Program-made: the position numbers and the translations under genes
Part shown: positions 28,226-36,559 of the stretch, piece after piece
Layout: the number at the start of each line of letters is the position of its first letter
Position numbering within the stretch: position 1 is the first letter of the stretch
The notes under the pieces: generated by a model
What the model saw: the letters and a program-made list of their open reading frames with translations, nothing else
Told to the model about the DNA's origin: nothing
Database searches by the model: none
NCBI RefSeq assembly: GCF_010367455.1
Contig: NZ_WRPR01000027.1
Span: forward strand, 1-54,012
From: Candidatus Laterigemmans baculatus
Lineage (GTDB): Bacteria > Planctomycetota > Planctomycetia > Pirellulales > Pirellulaceae
DNA length: 54,012 nucleotides
Reading direction: 5' to 3'

Positions 28226-28708
28226 ATGCTTTCCAATTCCATCCATTCTTCTATGGCAATTCTGGCCGTGACCGCTGCGGTCAGCCTCACCGGGTGCGAC
28301 ACAACGCCCCGCATGGATTACAGCTCCGTGGGGCTGGTCGACGCCGAGGGAACGGTCACGCTCGACGGGCAACCCCTTCCCGGTGCCGTGGTCACCTTTG
28401 ACTCTCCCGATGGCACCTTTTCCTATGGACTGACCGACGCGGACGGTTACTACGAACTGCAATTCGATTCCGACATGCAGGGCGTCACGCAGGGTCCCAA
28501 GACTGTGCAGATCAGCACTACTCGCAAGATCCTCGGACTCAACACCGACGACGGAAGCGAAGCCGAAGAGGTTAGTGAAGAGGAAGGATCGGCCGCACCG
28601 ACGAGCTCCGAGAGCGAAAAGGTACCCGCCAAATACAACAAAGATTCGGAACTGACGGTCGAAGTCACGCCGGATCAAACCGAGTACGACTTCGACCTCA
28701 AGTCGTAG
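28226..28708 (+). CDS. small lipoprotein with regulatory-like beta domain
   Basis: A 160-aa lipoprotein. The signal peptide ends in the lipobox LTGC, so Cys24 would be lipidated. Residues about 40-100 (GTVTLDGQPLPGAVVTFDSPDG...YGLTDADGYYEL) match the carboxypeptidase-regulatory-like/transthyretin-type fold. The later part is acidic and low complexity (EEVSEEEGSAAPTSSESE), and it ends in a short beta strand. Proteins of this type commonly follow DUF1559 genes in planctomycetes; function is unknown. The start at 28226 is chosen for the signal peptide. It ends at a hairpin shared with the convergent gene. Confidence 0.86.
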   Translation: MLSNSIHSSMAILAVTAAVSLTGCDTTPRMDYSSVGLVDAEGTVTLDGQPLPGAVVTFDSPDGTFSYGLTDADGYYELQFDSDMQGVTQGPKTVQISTTRKILGLNTDDGSEAEEVSEEEGSAAPTSSESEKVPAKYNKDSELTVEVTPDQTEYDFDLKS

Positions 28709-28770
28709 TACGCCGGGCTTTCCAGCCTGACGAAGTTTGAGGAGAAGTCAGCCTGGAAAGGCTGACGTAC
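28708..28770. terminator. bidirectional hairpin between convergent genes
   Basis: The arms at 28708-28731 and 28747-28770 (TTTCCAGCCTGAC against GTCAGCCTGGAAA, with a few mismatches outward) pair around a 15-base loop. The hairpin sits between the stops of two converging genes at 28708 and 28782, where a bidirectional terminator is expected. Confidence 0.6.
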
Positions 28771-28781
28771 GGGATGGCCTC

Positions 28782-30170
28782 TCAGGCCTCCTCCGCCGCT
28801 TCTTCTTTTTGAAACCGCGCTTTGACGCTTTCAATTTGCCGGGCGGCGGGGGATTGGTTTTTTTCGGGCGCTGAGAACTGGAATTGCAATACCTTCGCTT
28901 CCAGGTTCTCTCCACCTGATAAGGTTTCCAGAAACTGATCCCACTCGGCGGCCTCTTCTTTCTTGAGACTCACCCGCCAGCTGCAGTAAATCGCCAGCGG
29001 TTCCCCTTTGAACAACACTTGGCCGAAGTGCTGCTGTTGGTATTCGCGGTCGGGCTCGCTCCAGATTGCATAGCACAAGTCGGGCGGGAAGGCCGGAACC
29101 GGCGGCTCCCGACCTGGCAACTGCATTTCCCAGCGGACTCGCTCGTCTTCCGCCATCCACACGCCGTTCGTCGACAGCGGCTCGTGCGGGCAATGCAAGT
29201 AAACGGTCAGACTGTCGCCCGGAAATAACTTGATGGCGAGGATCTCCATCAGCAGACCGGCAAGCACTTCGGAGCCCGACGGTTTCTCATCGCGCCCCGC
29301 GGCTTGCGTGAGCCGGCGAACCTCTTGCGTATAGACGTCTGTTGCTTCGACGACCTCGTCCAAGGAAGCCTCAAACGATTCGGGCGTCGCCAGCGCGGGC
29401 CAGACCCGCAGCAATTCAGACTCGTCTTGGAGCTGCAGCTTCAGCACAACGGCTTGCCGCAATAGGGCCAGGGTGTGGGCCTCGGATTCGCCACCGGCGT
29501 AGCCTCTCAGGACCAAGTCGAGGTCGATATAGCCTCGCTCGGCGGCAAATTGGGCGAGCTGCATCCAGAGATCCTGGGCTTCCTGCACGCGATCCGTTTC
29601 GCCCGTCGCGATGATCAGCACGACGACATCCTTCAAGTCTCGCTGCAACTCGTCTTCGATCATGCGCTCCGCTCGCTCGCGGAGCGGCGACTCCTTTCCC
29701 GCGGTCCGCACCCAGTGGGACAGAAGCTGGGCGAGCGTCTCCACTTTTGCGAACCGGGCCTCAAGGTTTTGGGCCAGCTCATAACTGCCGCGAAACCGCT
29801 CGGTGTAGATGCAGAGCGAGCCCAACGAAGTCTGCTTGCGCTCAAAGCGTCCCGAGCCTCCGATGTCGTCGGGCATCGAACCCGTGAAGGTTCCTTCGTA
29901 TTGAAAACGTCCGTCGACCGGTTTGGGGACTTCGCCGCCATAGACTTTGGCCAGCCGCGTCGCCTCGGCCGATGGCTCGTGAGCGTCGCCCTCGCTCTCT
30001 GCCTGACGGTGGTCGTGGTAAAGGAGCGTGCGGGAGAGCGACTCGCCTTGGGGGACCAGCCGCAGTTCATAGCTGCTTTGCCCGCAGCCGCCGCTGGCGA
30101 GGACCAACGGGGCGAGGACGAGCAGCAGCAGGCCGAGCGAACCAAAAGGTCTGAGAGGGTGACGATTCAT
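28782..30170 (-). CDS. hypothetical lipoprotein
   Basis: A 462-aa protein I cannot assign. The N-terminus (MNRHPLRPFG, then a leucine-rich core and ASGGC) is a lipoprotein signal with Cys29 as the likely lipidated residue, so it should sit on a membrane facing the periplasm. The mature part is mixed alpha/beta with few repeats. It contains GSMPDDIGGSGRF and a C-terminal half with HCPHEPLSTNGVW and CYAIWSEPD. No catalytic motif is recognisable. It ends in a charged, probably helical tail. It starts 53 bases downstream of the GXGXG gene on the same strand and may be cotranscribed with it. Confidence 0.78.
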   Translation of the reverse strand: MNRHPLRPFGSLGLLLLVLAPLVLASGGCGQSSYELRLVPQGESLSRTLLYHDHRQAESEGDAHEPSAEATRLAKVYGGEVPKPVDGRFQYEGTFTGSMPDDIGGSGRFERKQTSLGSLCIYTERFRGSYELAQNLEARFAKVETLAQLLSHWVRTAGKESPLRERAERMIEDELQRDLKDVVVLIIATGETDRVQEAQDLWMQLAQFAAERGYIDLDLVLRGYAGGESEAHTLALLRQAVVLKLQLQDESELLRVWPALATPESFEASLDEVVEATDVYTQEVRRLTQAAGRDEKPSGSEVLAGLLMEILAIKLFPGDSLTVYLHCPHEPLSTNGVWMAEDERVRWEMQLPGREPPVPAFPPDLCYAIWSEPDREYQQQHFGQVLFKGEPLAIYCSWRVSLKKEEAAEWDQFLETLSGGENLEAKVLQFQFSAPEKNQSPAARQIESVKARFQKEEAAEEA

Positions 30171-30223
30171 GGCCTAGGTCTCCGCAAGCTAGGTACACCA
30201 ACCGATTCCCCCGGCCGGAGGAA

Positions 30224-30943
30224 TCACCGCCAACTGGGATCGAGTTCGCCGCGCGGTCGTCGAGCTTCGTGCTGCAGCAGAGCGTCGGAGACGATTCGGC
30301 GGAATTCTTTGGCATCCCCGCGGATCCCCGCATTGATCAGCAGCAATCCTAATCGTAACCGTTCGCGTTCCCGCAGAGGTGCTTCTCGGGCTCCACGGCC
30401 GAGCGCCGCAACGCGTCCGCGAATGAAGACCGTGGTCCCCCGCATCGCATCGCCAAGTCCCTCGGCGGCGTCTCCACCGATCACGATCGTACCGCCGACC
30501 GCTCCCGAGGCGGCTCCGGGACCCACGTTGCCGCGGACAAAGATTTCGCCTCCTTGCAGAGCCGCGCCACACCGAGCCCCCGCCGCTCCGTAGATCGCCA
30601 GCGTGCCGCCGCTGACCGCCGTCCCCGCCCCCACGCCAGCATCCCCATCGATGCGGACGACGCCCGAAGCCATCCCCTCGGCAACGCCATCGCCCACCGC
30701 GCCATTGACGCGAACTTGAGCTTGCCGGTGAAAGGCAAAGGCATAATCGCCAAGCGGTCCCTCGACCACCAGCTGCAGTGGCGTGTCGAGGGCCATCAGG
30801 AAGCGATCCGTCCCGGCGGCACCGCGAATCTGGACCGAAGCGGCGGTCGCGGGAATTTTGGCCAGCGCGGCTCTCAGCTGGTCGAGCGAACGGCCCGCGG
30901 CATTGATCACCACGCCGTCGGCACTACCGGATGTACGCTCCAT
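30224..30943 (-). CDS. orphan GXGXG-domain protein (glutamate synthase domain 3-like)
   Basis: A 239-aa protein consisting mainly of a right-handed beta-helix of the GXGXG family, the fold of the C-terminal domain of glutamate synthase and of GltB3/GlxC-type subunits. From residue 80 to about 182 the G-rich turns recur every 19-20 residues (GAVGDGVAEG, GDAGVGAGTAV, GAAGARCGAAL, GNVGPGAASGAV, GDAAEGLGDAM), ending in the family-typical IRGRVAALG. The start at 30943 has a good AGAGGAG site. No glutamate synthase glutaminase or FMN domain gene is nearby. A role as structural subunit of a C1 or amino-acid enzyme encoded elsewhere is inference; FwdC/FhcC is a less good match in length and ending. 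Confidence 0.85.
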   Translation of the reverse strand: MERTSGSADGVVINAAGRSLDQLRAALAKIPATAASVQIRGAAGTDRFLMALDTPLQLVVEGPLGDYAFAFHRQAQVRVNGAVGDGVAEGMASGVVRIDGDAGVGAGTAVSGGTLAIYGAAGARCGAALQGGEIFVRGNVGPGAASGAVGGTIVIGGDAAEGLGDAMRGTTVFIRGRVAALGRGAREAPLRERERLRLGLLLINAGIRGDAKEFRRIVSDALLQHEARRPRGELDPSWR

Positions 30944-31071
30944 CTTGCTCCTCTGCCCCCGACCACTGAAGTATGCTGCCCCTTTAGCATAGCGGCCGCC
31001 TTGCTGACTCAGCGAGGACGCCTCGTGCTTTCCCTGTTGCGAATCGCATCCCGAGCGGAGACCAGCCACCG

Positions 31072-32436
31072 ATGCTCACCGATCCCTTTCCCGAACGCGT
31101 CCCCGAACGGATTACCGAGCGCGTCACCGAGCGCGTCACCGCAAGCTTCGTGTCGCATCGACAGCGGCGGTACCTGCTTGCCGCCGCCGCTTTCACTTTC
31201 GCCGTTGCCGTTCAGGGAGCCGCTCGAGCGGAAGAGCCCGTGCAAAAGTCTCCGCCGAGTTGGTCGGCCGATCCCGCGGTCGTCGAGAAACTTTCGCGTT
31301 CCCGTCCAGACTTCAATTACCGCGAATCGGAAGTTCCCGACTACGAGCTGCCCGACGTGTTTGGCCCGCTCGGAAAGCCAGCCAATGCTGCAGGCTGGCC
31401 GGAGCGGCGGGCAGCGATCCTGGAGCTGTTCCGCAGCCACGTCTATGGTCACCGGCCGACGATCGATGCCGAGATCAGCTACGAGCGTGCCGAGCCACCG
31501 GTCGATCCCACCCGAGGTCAAGCTCGCGGCCAGCGGGTGTTTTGCGTCGTCACCAAGGGAGACCGGACATTCAAGTTTCCGTTCTACTTGTACGTTCCAG
31601 CCACCGCGACGGCAGACAAACCGGTTCCGCTGATCATCTTCATCAACAACCGCACGCCGACCGATCCGGAGGCGATGCTAGAGACGCCGAACGATTTCTG
31701 GCCGCTCGACATGATCATCGAGGCGGGCTGTGCCGCGGCCGTGTTCCACACTTCGGATGTCGACCCGGACCGCGCCGACGGCTATCTCGAAGGGATCCGC
31801 GGCTTTTTGGCCGAGGGTCAACCTCGTGCTCGCGACGCCTGGGGAGCGCTCTCGGCGTGGGGCTGGGGGGCCAGCCGGATCGCCGACTACGCGATCGAAA
31901 ACGTGCCGCAGACCGATCCCCAGCGGCTAGCCGTCGTCGGTCACTCGCGGGGTGGCAAAGCGGCGCTTTGGGCCGCGGCGGAGGATCCCCGGTTCGCCAT
32001 CAGCTACTCCAACAACTCCGGCTGTGGCGGCGCCGCCCTTTCGCGGCGACGGTTCGGCGAGACGATCGCACGGATCACGTCGTCGTTCCCGCACTGGTTC
32101 TGCGAGCACCTGACGACTTATGCCGGGAGCGAGCCGGCGCTGCCGGTCGACCAGCACCAATTGATGGCGCTGATCGCGCCCCGCTCGGCGTATGTCGCCA
32201 GCGCCGCGGAAGATCTGTGGGCCGATCCGCGAGGCGAGTATCTGTCGCTGGTGCATGCCGCCCCGGTCTTCGAGCTGCTCGGCAAGCCGTCGATCCAAAC
32301 AGCGACGATGCCGCCGGTCGACACGCAACGCGTCGAAGGCCCGACCGGCTATCACATCCGCTCCGGCGGACACAACCTGACGCGAGACGACTGGGGCCGG
32401 TTCCTCAGGTTCGCTGCGGGACGGTTTTCGCTGTAG
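31072..32436 (+). CDS. CE15 glucuronoyl esterase-like hydrolase
   Basis: A secreted alpha/beta hydrolase of 454 aa resembling carbohydrate esterase family 15, which cuts ester links between lignin and glucuronoxylan. The nucleophile is Ser292 in GHSRGGK. The catalytic His is His434 in SGGHNLTRDDW, and the SAAEDLWADP segment carries the acidic residue. SNNSGCGGAALSRR and FPHWFC are also CE15-typical. The signal peptide is RRYLLAAAAFTFAVAVQGAARA. A GTG at 31150 would remove an odd repeated leader (ERVPERITERVTERVT) and give a standard signal peptide, so it is a real alternative start. No polysaccharide cluster surrounds it. True substrate unknown, perhaps uronic-acid esters of algal or plant polysaccharide. 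Confidence 0.9.
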   Translation: MLTDPFPERVPERITERVTERVTASFVSHRQRRYLLAAAAFTFAVAVQGAARAEEPVQKSPPSWSADPAVVEKLSRSRPDFNYRESEVPDYELPDVFGPLGKPANAAGWPERRAAILELFRSHVYGHRPTIDAEISYERAEPPVDPTRGQARGQRVFCVVTKGDRTFKFPFYLYVPATATADKPVPLIIFINNRTPTDPEAMLETPNDFWPLDMIIEAGCAAAVFHTSDVDPDRADGYLEGIRGFLAEGQPRARDAWGALSAWGWGASRIADYAIENVPQTDPQRLAVVGHSRGGKAALWAAAEDPRFAISYSNNSGCGGAALSRRRFGETIARITSSFPHWFCEHLTTYAGSEPALPVDQHQLMALIAPRSAYVASAAEDLWADPRGEYLSLVHAAPVFELLGKPSIQTATMPPVDTQRVEGPTGYHIRSGGHNLTRDDWGRFLRFAAGRFSL

Positions 32437-32453
32437 CAACTAGCGAGGCCGAT

Positions 32454-32520
32454 TCGTTTAACGGCGAGCCGAAGGCGTCGGTTTCTGAAACACAGTCGCC
32501 TGCGGCTTGCCGTTAAACGA
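32454..32520. terminator. repeat D hairpin between convergent genes
   Basis: The arms 32454-32477 and 32497-32520 pair over 24 bp with two mismatches around a 19-base loop (TCGTTTAACGGC against GCCGTTAAACGA at the base). The hairpin sits between the stops at 32436 and 32541 of two converging genes and can serve both as terminator. Single arms of the same repeat occur at 28167-28188, 51826-51849 and 53994-54012. Confidence 0.7.
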
Positions 32521-32540
32521 TTCTTTCGTACCCATGCGAC

Positions 32541-33968
32541 TTAGCCGGCTGGGCTCCAGCCGCCTCGGTGGGAGTGGGTCCAGCGGGTTGCGGCGCGGCG
32601 CGCGTAGCCACTCATCTCCGCCTCGGCGGCTTGGGCCATCGCGGAGACCAGAACTTCGGGCAGCGGCGAATCGCTGCGCACCGCGGAATGGAATTGTTGG
32701 CGACGTCGCATCCGCTGCCACACCAGATCGATCGAGTCGTCTCCCTGGCGGACGCGCTCCAGCTCGCCGACCAGATCAAACGAGTCGGGAAAGAGGCTGC
32801 GCCTGCTGTCGAAGTCCGCCGCACAAAAACGCTGGTGGAAATAACCCAGCTCCGAGAGGTGTCGGTTGAGCGCAAGCAGGCGCTGCTGGCGGGCAACGGC
32901 CTGGAGTTGGATGTTTTGCCGCCGCGCGGTGAAGGCGTGCAGCTGCCCAAGAATCTGATTGGCGCGCGGCGCGGGAACCGACGCGCCCTCGAGCTTCAGC
33001 ACTCGCTGTTCAGCTTGCTCCAACAGCGATTCGATCTGCTCGAGCACGGCGAGGTAGTATTTTCCACTGGGGTTTTCGATTTCGGCTAACTCGCGGCGCG
33101 TCGCATCCTTCTTCTGTCGAACCTGTTCGAGCTTCGCGAGCACCGCCTCACGCTGACGATCGGCCGCGTGGACTTCGCCGACGAGCTTCAGCAATCCGAG
33201 CTGGACTGCCTGGTCGTCCCGCCTGCGTTCCAGCTGGTTCATCAACCGTGCCAGGCGGTCGCGACCGATGGCCATCGCCGCCCGGATCTGGTCGGGCGTC
33301 TTCTTCAGAAATTCGTATCCCGCTCGGGCTCGGGGATAATCGATCAAACTGGCGACCCAATCGTCGATCCGACGCCCAGTCGCCCCGGCGACATAGCGGG
33401 ACGTGCCCCAGCGGCGGTCGTAGAGGTATTTGAAGAGTCGGCTGTTCTCGTACGCCGGCAGCTTCTGCGTGGCGTCGTATTCGCTCTCCGCCAGACCGGC
33501 CTCGGCGCGCTCGAGTGCGGCTTCGGTTTCGGCCGCCGCGTCGCTCCAGGCGCGAAAACGTTCATCCTCGGCAAGGTGCCGCACCAGCGATTCGGAGAGC
33601 TTCTGTTGGTGGGAATGCAAGTCGTCGATTCTCGCCGTGCACCGCTGTAGCTCTTCCTCCCCCGCCGCCCGCTCGCGATCGAACTGCGCCAGCTCGCGAT
33701 CGAGCCGCGCGATGTGCTGCTCGCGGCGATGCAAGATCTCCTCGAGATGCTGCTGCGCGACGTCGACCGCTGCCGACATTCCGTCTCCGCTGGAGCTCGA
33801 AAGCAACGAGGGGAGCAGCGCCGCGAGCGACTGCCGGATCTCCTCGACGAGCGCGACGGATTCCTCGGCCGTCAGCGCAGCCGCTCGGCGGGCTTCGCAG
33901 AGCGCGGCTTGAGCGCTGCGCCGAGCGAGTTGAATCTGCTTCGAAGCGGCCGGGCCGGTGACGGGCAT
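32541..33968 (-). CDS. coiled-coil protein of unknown function
   Basis: A 475-aa cytoplasmic-looking protein with no signal peptide and no recognised domain. Residues about 70-170 and 260-350 are long heptad-rich coiled coils (RREQHIARLDRELAQFDRERAAGEEEL; REAVLAKLEQVRQKKDATRRELAEIE). Between them is a more ordered stretch with aromatic residues (YENSRLFKYLYDRRWGTSRYVAG). The ATG at 33968 is preferred. A TTG at 33992 directly abuts the previous stop and would add eight residues. Third in a minus-strand operon after a PQQ-like propeller gene and a small tail-anchored protein gene. A structural or tethering role is inference. Confidence 0.75.
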   Translation of the reverse strand: MPVTGPAASKQIQLARRSAQAALCEARRAAALTAEESVALVEEIRQSLAALLPSLLSSSSGDGMSAAVDVAQQHLEEILHRREQHIARLDRELAQFDRERAAGEEELQRCTARIDDLHSHQQKLSESLVRHLAEDERFRAWSDAAAETEAALERAEAGLAESEYDATQKLPAYENSRLFKYLYDRRWGTSRYVAGATGRRIDDWVASLIDYPRARAGYEFLKKTPDQIRAAMAIGRDRLARLMNQLERRRDDQAVQLGLLKLVGEVHAADRQREAVLAKLEQVRQKKDATRRELAEIENPSGKYYLAVLEQIESLLEQAEQRVLKLEGASVPAPRANQILGQLHAFTARRQNIQLQAVARQQRLLALNRHLSELGYFHQRFCAADFDSRRSLFPDSFDLVGELERVRQGDDSIDLVWQRMRRRQQFHSAVRSDSPLPEVLVSAMAQAAEAEMSGYARRAATRWTHSHRGGWSPAG

Positions 33969-33992
33969 TTCAGAATCGTCGCGGAGAACCAA

Positions 33993-34364
33993 TCAACCGA
34001 CGGCTGCGAACAGGAACGACAACAGCCAGAGAAACAGGAAACTGACGAGGAGCACCAGGGCGAGGAGGATCGCTCCCCGCCGCCGGACCCAAAGATGAGC
34101 CACCAGCAGGCTGAACGACCAGGGTGGATCGGTGTAGACAAAACGGTTCAGCAAGTACGAATCGATCGCCGCGTCGATGTCCGTCGCGTCGGCCGAATCG
34201 CCCGCTCGGTGAGCCGTCTGCAGCAGATTCTCGCAAAGCTCGACGTGGAACTCGGAGTCGGCCACCGCATGCTCGGCTGGCCGGCCGCTTTTGCGGACCT
34301 CGCGAGCCACGTCCATCACGCGCAGCGTTTCGAGTACCGACGGTTCGGGACGACTAGGGCTCAT
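33993..34364 (-). CDS. small tail-anchored membrane protein
   Basis: A 123-aa protein with a soluble helical N-terminal region and one strong C-terminal hydrophobic helix (AILLALVLLVSFLFLWLLSFLF) preceded by RRR, the arrangement of a tail-anchored protein facing the cytoplasm. No family recognised. Its ATG at 34364 lies inside the last codons of the PQQ-like gene (11-base overlap in a different frame), and its stop is 24 bases before the next ATG, so the three genes are almost certainly one transcript with coupled translation. That coupling is the main evidence that this short frame is a real gene. Confidence 0.72.
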   Translation of the reverse strand: MSPSRPEPSVLETLRVMDVAREVRKSGRPAEHAVADSEFHVELCENLLQTAHRAGDSADATDIDAAIDSYLLNRFVYTDPPWSFSLLVAHLWVRRRGAILLALVLLVSFLFLWLLSFLFAAVG

Positions 34365-35703
34365 AATCTTTCGCGTCGAGTGACACCGCGACCACTTCCT
34401 TGTCGTTGCGGACGAACGCCGTCCGGCCTGCATAAGCCGGGTGGCTCCAGACGACGGGCCGCCCAAAGGCGTCACCGGTCGGCTCGATCACGTGGGCGCG
34501 GCTCAGCTCTTGGTACTCCTCCGCCGTCAGCCGAGCGAGGATCAAGTCGCCGAGCTCGCTAAACAGAAGATAGCGATCGCTGCCGGCCAAGTGGGTCACA
34601 AAGGCCGTTCCGTGACTGATCCGGCGCGTTTCCCCAGCCCGCGTCCCCTCGAACGTTTCCCACAACCGCTCCCCGGTCTTCGCATCGACCGCGATCAGCT
34701 TCCCGACCGCACAGTCGCTGCCATAAATCACGCCCTGATAAAAAATCGGCGTGCTGTTGGCGCTGTAGACAGCCCGACGCGGCGCCCCTCCCGACCAAAC
34801 TTCCTCTTCAACCGCCGGCGAATCGCTCTTCAGCCGGAGCATCACGGCCACGTTGCCAATGCCGCTGGCGTAGAGCAGATTGCCCGACTGCTGGGGCCGA
34901 GCGATCGCCATCGCGTAATCGGGCTGCAGCGGCACCTCCCAGTAGGGCTGGCCGTCGCGGGGATTGAGACTGGCCAGGGCATCGGCGTGCCAGACGATCA
35001 GTTGCCGCGTCCCGCCCGCTTCGATTACCGCCGGGGGGCAGTAACCGACCGCCGAAGCCGACAGCGATTTCCAGAGCTCACGACCGCTCTGCTTGTCGAA
35101 CGAAACCACCGTCTGCCCGTCGCCGCCGACCATGCAAATCAGCTGCTCGCCCTCGACCAGCGGATGGGCGGCAAAGCCCCACATCGGGACCTCCGCCCCG
35201 TAGTCGGTCTGAAAATTCTTCGACCACTGAAGTTTGCCCGTTTTGGCGTCGAGGCATCGCAGATCGCCTTCGCTGCCCAGGATATAGACCCGCCCCTGGT
35301 CGACCGTCGGCGTGCATCGCGGGCCGGCCGGATAGGAAATGCTGTAGGGGCAATCGTAGCTGTGCTCCCACAGCACCTCGCCCGACTGCTGGTCGAGGCA
35401 GAGCAGCCGCTCGCGGCCCTTGAGCGTGGCCCGCTGCCCGGGATTGTTGACCGGGTCCCCTTCACTCCGCTGGTAGTCGAACACGTAGACTCGCCCCTCG
35501 GCCACCGCCGGTCCCGCATACCCACCCGCGATCGGCGTCCGCCAGCGAATTTTGGCATTGCCGTCGGGAAAGGACTCGACCAAACCCGTTTCGCGGTACT
35601 CTCCATCCCGCGTCGGTCCCATCCACTGCGGCCAATCGTCCGCCACAAGCGGCGTGCAGGTCAGGATGCAAAAGCCTAGCGAGAGCAGCAATGGAACACG
35701 CAC
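34354..35703 (-). CDS. secreted PQQ-like beta-propeller protein
   Basis: A 449-aa exported protein with a PQQ-like (quinoprotein alcohol dehydrogenase-type) beta-propeller: DDWPQWMGPTRDGEYRETG at the N-terminus, then repeated blades such as GRVYVFDY, LLCLDQQSGEVLWEH and LRCLDAKTGKLQWSK. The GTG at 35703 is chosen because AAGGAG lies 9 bases upstream and it opens a short signal peptide (RVPLLLSLGFCILTCTPLVA). An ATG 51 bases earlier has a weaker site. Planctomycete genomes hold many such propellers without the calcium and quinone ligands of true dehydrogenases, so binding or scaffolding is as likely as catalysis. First gene of a three-gene operon. Confidence 0.9.
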   Translation of the reverse strand: MRVPLLLSLGFCILTCTPLVADDWPQWMGPTRDGEYRETGLVESFPDGNAKIRWRTPIAGGYAGPAVAEGRVYVFDYQRSEGDPVNNPGQRATLKGRERLLCLDQQSGEVLWEHSYDCPYSISYPAGPRCTPTVDQGRVYILGSEGDLRCLDAKTGKLQWSKNFQTDYGAEVPMWGFAAHPLVEGEQLICMVGGDGQTVVSFDKQSGRELWKSLSASAVGYCPPAVIEAGGTRQLIVWHADALASLNPRDGQPYWEVPLQPDYAMAIARPQQSGNLLYASGIGNVAVMLRLKSDSPAVEEEVWSGGAPRRAVYSANSTPIFYQGVIYGSDCAVGKLIAVDAKTGERLWETFEGTRAGETRRISHGTAFVTHLAGSDRYLLFSELGDLILARLTAEEYQELSRAHVIEPTGDAFGRPVVWSHPAYAGRTAFVRNDKEVVAVSLDAKDYEP

Positions 35704-35826
35704 GGCTGGTGGCTCCTTGGGTAGTCGAAGAAAGGTAGGGCACGCCTCTATCATGGCAAGCCACTCGCGGCGGCAACAGCCACAGTCTCCAATGGGACGT
35801 TATATTTCCTCCACCGCCCGGCGAAG

Positions 35827-35889
35827 AGATTTGCCAGAACGAGGAGATTTGGCAGAACGAGGAGATTTGCCAGAACGAGGAGATTTGTT
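35827..35889. repeat. 18-bp tandem repeat upstream of sixA
   Basis: Three and a half units of AGATTTGCCAGAACGAGG start at 35827, 35845 and 35863, with a partial unit at 35881; the second unit has one change. The array lies in the 214-base region between two divergent genes and ends about 29 bases before the sixA start, so it should be in or beside its promoter and leader. Confidence 0.9.
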
Positions 35890-35917
35890 CCAACACCGGA
35901 AGGATACGACTGCGACC

Positions 35918-36400
35918 ATGCGGACCCTGATTCTGATGCGTCATGCCAAGAGCGACTGGAGTGCTCCGGAGCTCTCCGATCACCAGCGGACGCTGAACGC
36001 CCGCGGCCGGCGGGATGCGCCGCGGATGGGCCAGTGGATGCAACAGCAGGAGCTGATTCCCGAGGTGGTCCTGGCGTCGACGGCGGTGCGAGTCCGCGAA
36101 ACCGTCGCCGCGATTCTTGAGCAGTGGAGCGCCGCGCCGCCGGTCCACTACAGCAACGACCTCTACCTCGCTCCTCCCGAAACGATTCTGCGGTGCGTGC
36201 GGAGCGACTCACTCGGCGCCCAGCGGGTGCTGGTCGTGGGGCACAACCCGGGGCTAGCCGCCCTGGTCGAGTCGCTCGCCCAAAGCCACTCCTACGCGAT
36301 GGCCACCGCGGCGGTCGCGGCGTTCCAGTTGCCGATCGAGGATTGGCAGCCGCTCTCGGCTCACTCGCCGGTCGCAGCAGTCACCTACGGCTGCCCCTAG
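35918..36400 (+). CDS. sixA: phosphohistidine phosphatase SixA-like
   Basis: A 160-aa histidine phosphatase of the small SixA branch, which removes phosphate from phosphohistidine, in E. coli on the ArcB HPt domain or on a phosphotransferase component. The phosphate pocket is seen as Arg8-His9 in MRHAKSDW, Arg in STAVRVRETV, and His109 in VVGHNPGL. His9 is the residue expected to be phosphorylated. Length is normal. The ATG at 35918 gives the family's standard MRTLILMRHAKS opening. Divergent from the PQQ-like operon. Cytoplasmic. The partner here is unknown. Confidence 0.92.
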   Translation: MRTLILMRHAKSDWSAPELSDHQRTLNARGRRDAPRMGQWMQQQELIPEVVLASTAVRVRETVAAILEQWSAAPPVHYSNDLYLAPPETILRCVRSDSLGAQRVLVVGHNPGLAALVESLAQSHSYAMATAAVAAFQLPIEDWQPLSAHSPVAAVTYGCP

Positions 36401-36559
36401 CGGCAGGGCAGGCACCCGAGGAAACAACCACGAATGACACGACTCGAACGATTGAGACGCGGACCTCTAGAAAATCGGAGATCTCAAATCTGAGATTTCA
36501 AATCCGGATTTCTCGCTTCTCGCTTCTCTCTTCTCGCTTCTTCTCAAAGGAACAGATTA
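36401..36559. repeat. spacer with repeat E fragment and AT-rich palindrome
   Basis: A fragment of repeat E (AACCACGAA at 36426-36434, with CACGACTCG after it) is followed near 36472-36515 by ATCTCAAATCTGAGATTTC, related to the palindrome at 28074-28104. A CTTCTCG direct-repeat run lies at 36510-36541. AAAGGA precedes the TTG start of the next gene. Confidence 0.6.

Noticed and set aside
30224-30943. Formyltransferase/hydrolase subunit C (FhcC/FwdC) for the GXGXG protein
   Set aside because: The ending (IRGRVAALG) and total length fit the GltB3-like group better, and no fhcA, fhcB or fhcD is nearby.
35704-35754. ATG start at 35754 for the PQQ-like propeller gene
   Set aside because: The ribosome binding site is weak and it would bury the signal peptide; the GTG at 35703 has AAGGAG at ideal spacing.
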